The notes under the pieces: model-generated | What the model saw: only the letters and a program-made list of their open reading frames with translations | Told to the model about the DNA's origin: nothing | Database searches by the model: none | Source: DASVXQ01 sp040414855 | GTDB lineage: Bacteria; Actinomycetota; CALGFH01 | Direction: 5' to 3' | Length of the DNA: 28,268 bases | Assembly: GCA_040414855.1 (NCBI GenBank) | Contig: JBEDUQ010000072.1 | Location: forward strand, 1 to 28,268 | Shown here: piece after piece, positions 13,961 to 20,779 of the stretch | Position numbering within the stretch: position 1 is the first letter of the stretch | Layout: each line of letters starts with the position of its first letter | Translations under genes and position numbers: made by a program

Positions 13961-15112
13961 ATGGCCGAGGCATATATCGTCGAGGCGGTGCGCACGCCGA
14001 TCGGGCGCAAGGGCGGCGGCCTGGCAGCGGTCCATCCGAGCGACCTCGCCGGCCACGTCATCACCGAGGTGCTGCGGCGTGCCGGCGCCGACCCGGCCGC
14101 CGTCGACGACGTGATCCTGGGCTGCGTCGACCAGGTCGGGGCACAGACCTTCAACATCGCCCGGAACGCCTGGCTCGGCGCCGGTCTGCCCGAGGAGGTC
14201 CCCGGGACCACCGTCGACCGCCAGTGCGGCTCCTCGCAGCAGGCCGTGCATTTCGCCGCCCAGGGCGTGCTCGCCGGCGCCTACGACCTGGTGATCGCCG
14301 GCGGCGTCGAGGTGATGAGCATGGTCCCGCTGGGCGGCGCGGCGCTGGCGGGCATGCAGGCCGGCTACGGCAGCCCGTTCGGGGCCAAGGGCTGGCTGGC
14401 CCGCTACGGCGACCAGGAGATCAGCCAGTTCCGCGGGGCTGAGCTGATCGCCGAGCGCTGGGACCTCAGCCGCGAGTCGATGGAGCGGGTCGCCTTCGAC
14501 AGCCACACCCGCGCCGCCACAGCCTGGGCCGAGGGGCGCTTCGACCGCGAGGTGGTGCCCTACGAGGGCGTCGCCCGCGACGAGGGCTTCCGGCCCGACG
14601 TGTCGATGGAGAAGATGGCGGCGCTGGAGCCGCTGCGGCCGGGCGGGCGCATCACTGCCGCGCTCTCCAGCCAGATCTCGGACGGTGCGGCGGCACTGCT
14701 GCTGGCGTCGGAGGCGGCGGTGCGCCGCTTCGGACTGAAGCCGAGGGCGCGGGTGCACGCGATGGCGCTGTCCGGCGGCGACCCGGTGCTGATGCTGACC
14801 GCGCCGATCCCCGCCACCCAGCGGGTGCTCAAGAACGGCTCGCTGACCATCGACGACATCGACCTCTTCGAGATCAACGAAGCCTTCGCACCGGTGGTGC
14901 TGGCGTGGCAGCGCGAGGTCGGCGCGCACCTGGAGCGAACCAACGTCAACGGCGGCGCGATCGCCATCGGCCACCCGCTCGGCGCGACCGGCGCCAAGCT
15001 GATGACCACGATGCTGCACGAGCTGGAGCGCCGCGGCGGCCGCTACGGGCTCCAGACCATGTGCGAGGGCGGCGGCATGGCCAACGCCACCATCATCGAG
15101 CGGCTCGCCTGA
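13961..15112 (+). CDS. Thiolase (acetyl-CoA C-acyltransferase)
   Basis: 383 residues, full thiolase length. The catalytic triad is visible: nucleophile Cys89 in DRQCGSSQQAVHFAA, His338 in IAIGHPLGATGAK, and Cys368 in CEGGGMANA. NEAFAPV and NVNGGAIAIGHP are family signatures. The enzyme condenses two acyl-CoA units or cleaves 3-ketoacyl-CoA in the cytoplasm. DRQCGSS and an overall long loop fit the fatty-acid-degradation type, but the direction is not determinable. GGAGG at 13951-13955 precedes the ATG. No beta-oxidation partners are adjacent; the gene stands alone between the palindrome and a hairpin. It could use acyl-CoA from alkane breakdown, which is inference only. Confidence 0.92.
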   Translation: MAEAYIVEAVRTPIGRKGGGLAAVHPSDLAGHVITEVLRRAGADPAAVDDVILGCVDQVGAQTFNIARNAWLGAGLPEEVPGTTVDRQCGSSQQAVHFAAQGVLAGAYDLVIAGGVEVMSMVPLGGAALAGMQAGYGSPFGAKGWLARYGDQEISQFRGAELIAERWDLSRESMERVAFDSHTRAATAWAEGRFDREVVPYEGVARDEGFRPDVSMEKMAALEPLRPGGRITAALSSQISDGAAALLLASEAAVRRFGLKPRARVHAMALSGGDPVLMLTAPIPATQRVLKNGSLTIDDIDLFEINEAFAPVVLAWQREVGAHLERTNVNGGAIAIGHPLGATGAKLMTTMLHELERRGGRYGLQTMCEGGGMANATIIERLA

Positions 15113-15129
15113 CCCGCGGGGGACCGGGT

Positions 15130-15149
15130 CGACCGGCGGCGGCCGGTCG
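15130..15149 (+). terminator. Hairpin after the thiolase gene
   Basis: CGACCGGC and GCCGGTCG are perfect 8-bp arms with a GGCG loop, 17 bases after the stop. The following bases GAAATTGCC are only slightly T-rich. Confidence 0.5.
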
Positions 15150-15253
15150 GAAATTGCCACGTGCGCACCGACGAGCGTCAAGAATAAGCTTCGCAACGCC
15201 TCTCGATCCACTTCCCCGGGACCGAGGGGCTTTGGCGTGCTGGCCGGTGCGGG

Positions 15254-16222
15254 TCAGATCCAGGTGACCACGAGGCGGTCCGGGGTGCCGGTGACCTCGG
15301 TGCCGAGCGCGGCGCAGGCCGCCCGGAAGCGTCGCGCGATCCGCGCGGCGGCCCTGGGCCTGGCCAGGCGGGTGTGGCAGTAGCCGAGCTCCAGCGGCAC
15401 CGCCTCGAGCCTGCGCGGGCCGTGCTCGTCGATGCTGAGCAGGAACAGCAGCCCGTGGTCGTTGCGCAGCACCGGGTCGACCGCGTAGTCGTCGATGAAG
15501 TCGCCGAGGTCGTACAGCACCCGCCCGGCGACGCCGTGGAACAGGTGCGCCGAGTGGCCGGCGACCACGGTGGCGCCCGCCGCCGACAGGGCGCGGGCGG
15601 CCTCGCGGACGTAGGCGAGCGGGGCGGTGGTCATGTTCGGGCCCCAGTGAGGGGCGACCAGCACGGCGTCGGCCCGCTTGGCCAGCTCGGCGACGGTCCC
15701 GGTCAGCCAGCCCGGCACCCCGCCCGCGAGGCCGGCGAAGGCGACCCCGGGGCGGCCACGGGCGGCGGCGTAGTCCTCGGGGTGGTCGGTCACGCCGACC
15801 ATCGCGACCGTGAAGACGCCGGCCCGCAGCATCGCGGGCTCCCTGGCGCGCTCGACGTCGGCGCCGGCGCCGACCGTGGCGATGCCGGCGGCGGTCAGGT
15901 GCTCGACCGTGTCCTGGAGCGCCTCCGGGCCGAAGTCCATGGCGTGGTTGTTGGCGAGCGTGACCGCGTCGACCCCCAGCTCGGCCAGGCGCTCGGCCGC
16001 CACCGGCGGCGCCCGGAAGTGGAACGGCCGCCCAGGTGCCAGGTCGGGGGAGCCGCGCGCCGAGACGCAGCACTCCAGGTTGCAGACGAACAGGTCCGCC
16101 TCGCCCATCAGCTCGACCAGGTCCGGGGCGAACAGGGCCGCGTTCGGCTGTTCGCGGAGGGTCTCCGCCACCCCGCGCCCGAGCATGGTGTCGCCTGCGA
16201 GCGCGACCGTGATCTCCGGCAT
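15254..16222 (-). CDS. CapA-family (poly-gamma-glutamate synthesis type) protein
   Basis: 322 residues. Metallophosphatase-like motifs in order: VALAGDTMLGRG at the N-terminus, FVCNLECC, ANNHAMDFGPEAL, LVAPHWGPNM and VVAGHSAHLFHG. These are the conserved blocks of the PGA_cap domain. Family members are linked to capsule poly-gamma-glutamate, but most stand-alone actinobacterial copies have no tested role. There is no signal peptide at this start, so the protein seems cytoplasmic unless processed differently. ATG 16222 begins the conserved domain directly; a longer frame to 16327 is Gly/Arg-rich and unlikely. Ribosome site is weak. No capB/capC partners nearby. Confidence 0.85.
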   Translation of the reverse strand: MPEITVALAGDTMLGRGVAETLREQPNAALFAPDLVELMGEADLFVCNLECCVSARGSPDLAPGRPFHFRAPPVAAERLAELGVDAVTLANNHAMDFGPEALQDTVEHLTAAGIATVGAGADVERAREPAMLRAGVFTVAMVGVTDHPEDYAAARGRPGVAFAGLAGGVPGWLTGTVAELAKRADAVLVAPHWGPNMTTAPLAYVREAARALSAAGATVVAGHSAHLFHGVAGRVLYDLGDFIDDYAVDPVLRNDHGLLFLLSIDEHGPRRLEAVPLELGYCHTRLARPRAAARIARRFRAACAALGTEVTGTPDRLVVTWI

Positions 16223-16423
16223 CCCTCGACTGTAGTCCCCAACCGTCCCAGAACCCGCGCCCTTGAATGCCGTCCCACCACCCCACCGCCCTCCCCGCCC
16301 CACATTCCTCAATGCACTCGATTGCACCGCTGGACTCGAAACCGGTCGTGGAATTAGATTTAGGACTCCTTAACTCGTAACGGTCGCGATCGGGCAGGTC
16401 GACAGCGACGTCGAGGAGGCCCA

Positions 16424-17095
16424 GTGACTCGTGCCGTGTTCCCGGATACGCCGGGGCTCCTACCCGGGAAGCTGGTCACCGGCCTGTCCAAGCTGGGGAT
16501 CGCCATGCGCCACCAGGCGTGGAGCCGGGCGGGCCTCCGCGGGCTCAACCCGACCCAGGGCCAGGTGCTGGTGGTGCTGCGCGGTGCCGGCGGGGCCGGG
16601 CTGCGCATCACGGAGCTGGCCGACCGACTCGCGATCGCGCCGGCGACGGTCAGCGACAGCGTCGCGGCGCTCGCCCGCAAGGGCCTGGTCACCAAGGCCC
16701 GCGACGCGGCCGACGGGCGCGCGGTCTTCGTGTCCCTGACCGTTACCGGGCAGGCCGAGGCCGAGGACGCCGCCGGCTGGCCCGACGTGCTGCTGGAGGC
16801 GGTCCGGACGCTGGAGGAGGACGAGCAGGCAGCGCTCTACCGGGCGCTGCTCAAGACCATCCGGGCGCTCCAGCTGCAGGGCAGCATCCCGATCAGCCAG
16901 ATGTGCGTCACCTGCAATTTCTTCCGTCCCCACGCGCACCCCGGCGAACCGCAACCGCACCATTGCACGCTGGTGGACGCGCCGTTCGGGGATGCCCAGG
17001 TGCGGCTGGACTGCCCAGAGCACCAGGCCGCGCCTCCCGAGGCGGCCGAACGAGCCTGGGTTGCGTTCACCACCGGACGGGCGGCGGCGCGATGA
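16424..17095 (+). CDS. MarR-family regulator with C-terminal Cys/His cluster
   Basis: 223 residues from GTG 16424, with GGAGG 5 nt upstream. Residues about 15-140 form the MarR winged helix (GLRITELADRLAIAPATVSDSV, ALARKGLVTKARDAADGRA). A C-terminal extension then carries C161-x2-C164-NFFRPHAHP, H179/H180-C181 and C197-PEH200, a likely zinc or iron-sulphur site. MarR proteins are dimeric repressors that release DNA on ligand or redox change. The Cys/His cluster suggests sensing of metal, oxygen or thiol state; this is inference. The upstream gap (16223-16423) ends in an AT-rich patch (GGAATTAGATTTAGG) that could hold the promoter. An ORF of 66 codons overlaps its stop (ATGA) but has no recognisable features. 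Confidence 0.85.
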   Translation: MTRAVFPDTPGLLPGKLVTGLSKLGIAMRHQAWSRAGLRGLNPTQGQVLVVLRGAGGAGLRITELADRLAIAPATVSDSVAALARKGLVTKARDAADGRAVFVSLTVTGQAEAEDAAGWPDVLLEAVRTLEEDEQAALYRALLKTIRALQLQGSIPISQMCVTCNFFRPHAHPGEPQPHHCTLVDAPFGDAQVRLDCPEHQAAPPEAAERAWVAFTTGRAAAR

Positions 17096-17283
17096 GGACG
17101 GACCAGACGGGCACATCCGGAGGTCGGCGGGGCACCTCCGGGTGGTGGCGGGCGCGCGGCGAACCGACCCCGAACCGAGCCGGCGGAATCGCCGGTGAGG
17201 CGAACGGGTGCGGGTCGCCGCGCTGCCCGCCCAGGGCCGCGCTGCGCGCCGAGGTCAACGGGCCGACGGGCCCGGCGCGGGCT

Positions 17284-17344
17284 GATCGGTGACGCCGATC
17301 GGTGACGCCGATCGGTGAGGCTGATCGGTGACGGGCCGATCACC
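17284..17344. repeat. Four 13-bp tandem repeats plus an inverted copy
   Basis: Units start at 17284, 17297, 17310 and 17323. The first two are identical (GATCGGTGACGCC) and the others vary in the last bases. CCGATCACC at 17336-17344 is an inverted copy. TGATCGG (17322-17328) and CCGATCA (17336-17342) form a 7-bp stem with a 7-nt loop touching the WhiB-family stop codon, so the array may serve as its terminator. Confidence 0.8.
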
Positions 17345-17840
17345 GCGAGCTGGCGCTGACCCCACCGTCCATGGCGCGCCAGATGCGCTCGCGGTCCCCT
17401 TCGGAGAGGCCGCCCCAGACGCCGTGCTGCTCGCGGTTGGCGAGCGCGTAGCCGGCGCAGTCCTCGCGGACCGAGCAGCCGAGGCAGACGGCCTTGGCGG
17501 CGCGCTCGCGGCGGCGCTTGGCGAGCCCCCGCTCGCCGTCGGCTGCGAAGAACAGGTCGCCGTCGACGCTGCGGCAGGCCGCCCGCGTGCGCCACGAGGA
17601 GAACTGGTCCTCGCTCGCGCGCGGCCCGCGGTCACGTGACTCCCGCGACTCGCGCGACTCGCGCGCCCGCCGGACGTCGTCGAGCCCGCGCGGCTCGGGC
17701 AGCGCATGCGGCTCGTGAAGGTTCTGGGGCCTCTGGAGTTCGCTCGTCTCGCCGCTCAGCTTGCGGTCACCGCTCTTCCCACCTGTGTCCGGGCGCACGC
17801 GTGCGGCGCGGTCGTCCGCTTCCGGAAAAGTTGCCGACAT
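17340..17840 (-). CDS. WhiB-like [4Fe-4S] regulator with long N-terminal extension
   Basis: 166 residues. The WhiB domain occupies about 80-160, with four Cys ligands at 89, 119, 122 and 128 (RAACRS, VCLGCSVREDC) and the signature GVWGG at 140-144 followed by SEGDRERI. WhiB-like proteins bind a redox-sensitive cluster and act with the principal sigma factor. The first 80 residues are charged and low-complexity (RESRESRESRDRG), an unusual extension since most family members are 80-130 residues. ATG 17840 is chosen because a TATGAT -10-like element ends about 9 bp before it, fitting a leaderless mRNA. A GTG at 17864 would overlap that element. Confidence 0.85.
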   Translation of the reverse strand: MSATFPEADDRAARVRPDTGGKSGDRKLSGETSELQRPQNLHEPHALPEPRGLDDVRRARESRESRESRDRGPRASEDQFSSWRTRAACRSVDGDLFFAADGERGLAKRRRERAAKAVCLGCSVREDCAGYALANREQHGVWGGLSEGDRERIWRAMDGGVSASSR

Positions 17841-17849
17841 GGCGTCTGG

Positions 17850-17855
17850 ATCATA
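17850..17855 (-). promoter_or_regulatory. -10-like element for the WhiB-family gene
   Basis: TATGAT on the minus strand. Transcription would begin close to 17843, next to the ATG at 17840. No convincing -35 element is visible. Confidence 0.4.
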
Positions 17856-18108
17856 CCAACACACTGTCGACCGCTGGAAATCTGCGGAGCTCCTCGAACC
17901 CGCTAACCATGGACTTCAAGGCAACCACGCAATACGCGATCGGGCCGCGGCGGCGCGGCGGGCCGCTTGACAGCCCGAGGGCGGCTCGGGCACCGTGCCG
18001 TCGTGGCCGCCCGGGCCGCGGCGCGAGCCGTGGGCCCCGCTTCCTCGCGCGACAGCACCGGGGCCAGCCCGCCACCGGTCTGCACGAGCGATGCTGGAAG
18101 GAGCCAGG

Positions 18109-18903
18109 GTGGCCGACACCCCCGACACCCACGACGCGCGCGACACCCACGACACCCGTGATTCCCACGACACCCCGCGCACCCCGAACCGCGTGGCGAC
18201 CCAGCGGGGCCCGCGCGCCAGCGGACCCGCCCCCGCCGCCGCGCCGCGGTTCGCCTATCCCATCAGCCTCGACCTTGCCGGACGCCGAGCCGTGGTGGTG
18301 GGCGACGCCGCGGTCGCCGAGGGCAAGGCCGACGCTCTGCTGGCGGCCGGCGCGACCCTCACCGTGGTCGCGGAGGGCCCGGCCGGGGCGCTCGACCGCC
18401 TGGAGGCCGCGGGGGCGACCGTGGCCCGGCGCGGCTTCGTTCCGTCCGACCTGGAGGGCGCGGCCGTCTGCGTGGCCGCTTCGGCCGACCCGGAGCGACG
18501 CGCCGCGATCTTCGCCGCCGGCCGCGCGCGCGGCGTGCTCATGAACCTGGTCGACGACAAGGACCACTGCGACTTCGCCGTGCCCGCGGTGGTGCGGCGC
18601 GGCGAGCTGGCGATCGCGGTCTCGACCGCCGGCCGCACTCCCGCGCTCGCCAGCCGTCTCCGCCGCCTGCTCGAGGACCGCTTCGGCCCCGAGTGGGAGG
18701 ACCTCGCGGGGCTGCTCGGCGAGGTCCGCGAGCGGACCTTCCCGCTGCTGCCGGACTTCGCCGAGCGCGCCCGCCGCTGGCGCGAGGCGCTCGACGGCGA
18801 GCGGCTCGAGGAGCTGGCCGACCTGGTCCGCTCCGGCCGGGCCGACCACGCGCGCGACCGCCTGGTGGACCAGCTGGCCGGGCAGCCGGAGCCGGTCGAA
18901 TGA
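18109..18903 (+). CDS. Precorrin-2 dehydrogenase / sirohydrochlorin ferrochelatase (CysG N-terminal type)
   Basis: 264 residues. The Rossmann part begins FAYPISLDLAGRRAVVVGDAAVAEGKADALLAAGA (about 45-80), and NLVDDKDHCDFAVPAVVRRG, AIAVSTAGRTPALASRLR and a helical C-terminus follow. This is the Met8/CysG-N fold that oxidises precorrin-2 to sirohydrochlorin with NAD+ and may insert iron. In the nucleotide loop the usual GGG is GDA. The first 45 residues are unusual: a Asp/Thr/His repeat (DTHDARDTHDTRDSHDT) encoded by reiterated GACACCCACGAC. GTG 18109 is chosen because GGAAGGAG lies 5 nt upstream; ATG 18091 lies within that site's leader. Its stop overlaps the methyltransferase ATG. Confidence 0.88.
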   Translation: MADTPDTHDARDTHDTRDSHDTPRTPNRVATQRGPRASGPAPAAAPRFAYPISLDLAGRRAVVVGDAAVAEGKADALLAAGATLTVVAEGPAGALDRLEAAGATVARRGFVPSDLEGAAVCVAASADPERRAAIFAAGRARGVLMNLVDDKDHCDFAVPAVVRRGELAIAVSTAGRTPALASRLRRLLEDRFGPEWEDLAGLLGEVRERTFPLLPDFAERARRWREALDGERLEELADLVRSGRADHARDRLVDQLAGQPEPVE

Positions 18904-19742
18904 GCCGGACCGGCGACGCGGCCGGCGGCTCGCGGGCCGCCGGCCGCGGCGTCGTCTACCTGGTCGGCGCGGGCCCTGGCGATCCCGAGCTGCTGACCCT
19001 GCGCGGCGCCAAGGCGCTCGCCCGCGCCGACGTGGTGGTCTACGACCGGCTCGCCCCGCCCGAGCTGCTGGAGCTGGCACCGGACGGCGCCGAGCTGATC
19101 GACGCCGGCAAGGCGCCGCGGCGGCGCGGCCTCGGCCAGGAGGCGATCAACCGGCTGCTGGTGGAGCGGGCGGCCGCCGGCGCGACCGTGGTCCGGCTCA
19201 AGGGAGGCGACCCGTTCGTGTTCGGCCGCGGCGGCGAGGAGGCGCTCGCGTGCGTGCGCGCGGGCGTTCCCTTCGAGGTGGTGCCCGGGGTCAGCTCGGC
19301 GCTGGCGGCGCCGGCGGCGGCCGGCGTCCCGCTCACCCACCGCGAGGTGGCCGCCAGCTTCGCGGTGGTCACCGCCAGTCTCGCCGGTGGCGCCCAGCCG
19401 GACCTGGAGCGGCTCGCCGGGGCCGCCGACACGCGGGTGGTGCTGATGGCGGCCGAGCGGCTCGAGGCGGTCTGCCACGCCCTGGTCGCCGCCGGGCGCC
19501 CGGCCGGGCAGCCGGCGGTGGTGGTCCAGTGGGCCGGGACCGAGCGGCAGCGCTCGGTGCGCGCCACGCTCGAGGACCTGCCCGCGCTCGCCGCGGCCGC
19601 CGGGATCGGGCCGCCGGCGACGCTGGTGGCCGGCGAGGTCGCCGCGCTCGCCGACCTGCTCGCCGGGCCGCCACAGACCGCCGCGGGGCCGGCGGAAGGG
19701 CCCAGGGTGCTTGACAGCAGCTCCGGCCCTCCGGCACGGTAA
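18900..19742 (+). CDS. cobA: Uroporphyrinogen-III C-methyltransferase
   Basis: 280 residues. The family blocks are clear: VYLVGAGPGDPELLTLRGAK (S-adenosylmethionine loop), VVVYDRLAPPELL, RLKGGDPFVFGRGGEEA and VVPGVSSALAAPAAAGVPLTHR. The enzyme methylates uroporphyrinogen III twice to precorrin-2, the substrate of the preceding gene's product, so the pair makes siroheme for the downstream sulphite reductase. ATG 18900 overlaps the previous stop (ATGA), giving translational coupling. There is no fused uroporphyrinogen synthase domain. Its 3' end contains a TTGACA that probably starts a new transcript for the sulphate-reduction genes. Confidence 0.93.
   Translation: MSRTGDAAGGSRAAGRGVVYLVGAGPGDPELLTLRGAKALARADVVVYDRLAPPELLELAPDGAELIDAGKAPRRRGLGQEAINRLLVERAAAGATVVRLKGGDPFVFGRGGEEALACVRAGVPFEVVPGVSSALAAPAAAGVPLTHREVAASFAVVTASLAGGAQPDLERLAGAADTRVVLMAAERLEAVCHALVAAGRPAGQPAVVVQWAGTERQRSVRATLEDLPALAAAAGIGPPATLVAGEVAALADLLAGPPQTAAGPAEGPRVLDSSSGPPAR
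19711..19740 (+). promoter_or_regulatory. Promoter inside the end of cobA
   Basis: A perfect -35 TTGACA (19711-19716) is followed after 18 bp by CACGGT (19735-19740), a weak -10. The expected start, about 7 nt on, coincides with the leader-peptide ATG at 19748, so the leader mRNA may be leaderless. Confidence 0.45.
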
Positions 19743-19747
19743 GGGCG

Positions 19748-19846
19748 ATGACCCCCGTGCTGCTCACCAGGAACCGCGCCCTCGACTACGGGCGCGTCGT
19801 CCGCTGCGCCTGTCGCAGGGCCCGGCGGTCACCCAGCGCGACGTAG
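19748..19846 (+). CDS. Cysteine-containing leader peptide before APS reductase
   Basis: 32 codons, ATG to TAG. The middle reads LLTRNRALDYGRVVRCACR, which fits the actinobacterial leader pattern L-T-R-x-R-x-x-D-x-x-R-V-x-x-x-x-C-R seen before sulphur genes. Cys codons are at 19805 (TGC) and 19811 (TGT). Such upstream ORFs couple translation of sulphur-assimilation genes to cysteine supply through ribosome pausing at the Cys codons (known in mycobacteria). No ribosome site is visible, consistent with a leaderless start. The peptide itself probably has no stable function. Confidence 0.7.
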   Translation: MTPVLLTRNRALDYGRVVRCACRRARRSPSAT

Positions 19847-19855
19847 CACTGCGGA

Positions 19856-19911
19856 CTCCCTCTCGATCGCCGGGCCTTTCCTTCTGCGACCCGAGCGCTC
19901 GAGGAGAGGAG
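19856..19911 (+). promoter_or_regulatory. Possible ribosome-site sequestering helix downstream of the leader
   Basis: CTCCCTCTC (19856-19864), nine bases after the leader's stop, can pair with the purine-rich GAGGAGAGGAG (19901-19911), which is the ribosome site of the next short ORF: eight pairs with one bulge and one G-U. A ribosome positioned at or near the leader stop would cover the first strand. Pairing was judged by eye. Confidence 0.35.
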
Positions 19912-19919
19912 CACCCCCC

Positions 19920-19988
19920 GTGGCGGCCACAGCCACACTCACGTCCATCGACAATGCCCTGCCCGCGACCCCGTCGGCGGGCGCCTGA
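19920..19988 (+). CDS. Second short upstream ORF coupled to cysH
   Basis: 22 codons from GTG 19920, with GAGGAGAGGAG 8 nt upstream, the strongest ribosome site in this gap. It stops in TGATG, so its TGA shares its last base with the APS reductase ATG. The peptide (VAATATLTSIDNALPATPSA) has no Cys. Since cysH has no good site of its own, ribosomes probably reach it through this ORF. Confidence 0.55.
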   Translation: MAATATLTSIDNALPATPSAGA

Positions 19989-20779
19989 TGCCCAGACTGG
20001 ACCCGATCGCGGTCGCCGAGGCGTCCAGGCGCCTGGAGACGGCAGCGGCCGGCGACGTGCTCGCCTGGGCACTCGACACCTTCGGCAAGCGCTGCGCGAT
20101 CGTCACCTCGTTCCAGGTCGAGGGCATGGTGATGCTCGACCTGGCGCGGCAGCTCGACCCCGGCGTCCGGGTGATCACCATCGACACCGGGCGGCTGCCC
20201 GAGGAGAGCCACGAGCTGATCGACACCGTCCGCGCGCGCTTCGACCTCGACATCGAGGTGATCACGCCCGACGGTCCCTCGGTCGAGGCGATGGTCTCGC
20301 GCCACGGCAGCAACCTGTTCCGCCGCGACCGCGCCCTGCGCCAGCTCTGCTGCCAGGTGCGAAAGGTCGAGCCGCTGCGCCGCGTGCTCGCCGACCTCGA
20401 TGCCTGGGTCAGCGGGCTGCGCCGCGACGGCGGGCCGGCGCGGGCGGCCATCTCCAAGGTGGAGCTGGACAAGGCGCACGGCGGGATCGTCAAGCTCAAC
20501 CCGCTCGCCGACTGGACCAGGGAACAGGCGCTCGAGTACTCGCGCGCCAACCACCTCCCGCTGCACCCGCTCTACGAGCGGGGCTTCACCTCGATCGGCT
20601 GCGCGCCGTGCACCCGGGCGACCCTGACCGGCGAGAGCGAGCGCGCCGGGCGTTGGTGGTGGGAGGCCGGCGAGGACCGCGAGTGCGGACTGCACCAGCT
20701 GAGCCCGTCGATGCGGCTCGATGCCGCCATGGCCGAGCTGCGCGTGGAGGCGGCGCAGCGGAGGAGGCAGACAGCATGA
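19988..20779 (+). CDS. cysH: Adenylyl-sulphate (APS) reductase, thioredoxin-dependent
   Basis: 263 residues. The phosphosulphate-binding fold has TSFQVEGMVMLDLARQL and TIDTGRLPEE near the start. Cys121-Cys122 (LCCQVRKVEPL) and Cys205-x2-Cys208 (GCAPCTRA) are the four [4Fe-4S] ligands that distinguish APS reductase from PAPS reductase. Catalytic Cys233 lies in ECGLH near the C-terminus, after GRWWWE. The enzyme reduces APS to sulphite in the cytoplasm. Its stop overlaps the sulphite reductase start (ATGA). The sulphate adenylyltransferase that would make APS is not in the window. Confidence 0.93.
   Translation: MPRLDPIAVAEASRRLETAAAGDVLAWALDTFGKRCAIVTSFQVEGMVMLDLARQLDPGVRVITIDTGRLPEESHELIDTVRARFDLDIEVITPDGPSVEAMVSRHGSNLFRRDRALRQLCCQVRKVEPLRRVLADLDAWVSGLRRDGGPARAAISKVELDKAHGGIVKLNPLADWTREQALEYSRANHLPLHPLYERGFTSIGCAPCTRATLTGESERAGRWWWEAGEDRECGLHQLSPSMRLDAAMAELRVEAAQRRRQTA

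Noticed and set aside
12011..15211. A single very long minus-strand protein of over 1000 residues
   Set aside because: The part upstream of 13855 is antisense to the clear thiolase gene; only the segment from ATG 13855 has recognisable domains.
17092..17292. 66-codon ORF overlapping the MarR gene stop by ATGA
   Set aside because: Gly/Arg/Pro-rich, no recognisable motif, and it runs into the 13-bp repeats. The overlap is suggestive but not enough to call a gene.
17967..17972. TTGACA before the siroheme genes as their promoter
   Set aside because: A good -35 match, but no acceptable -10 lies 16-19 bp downstream and the transcript would have a leader of over 100 bases.
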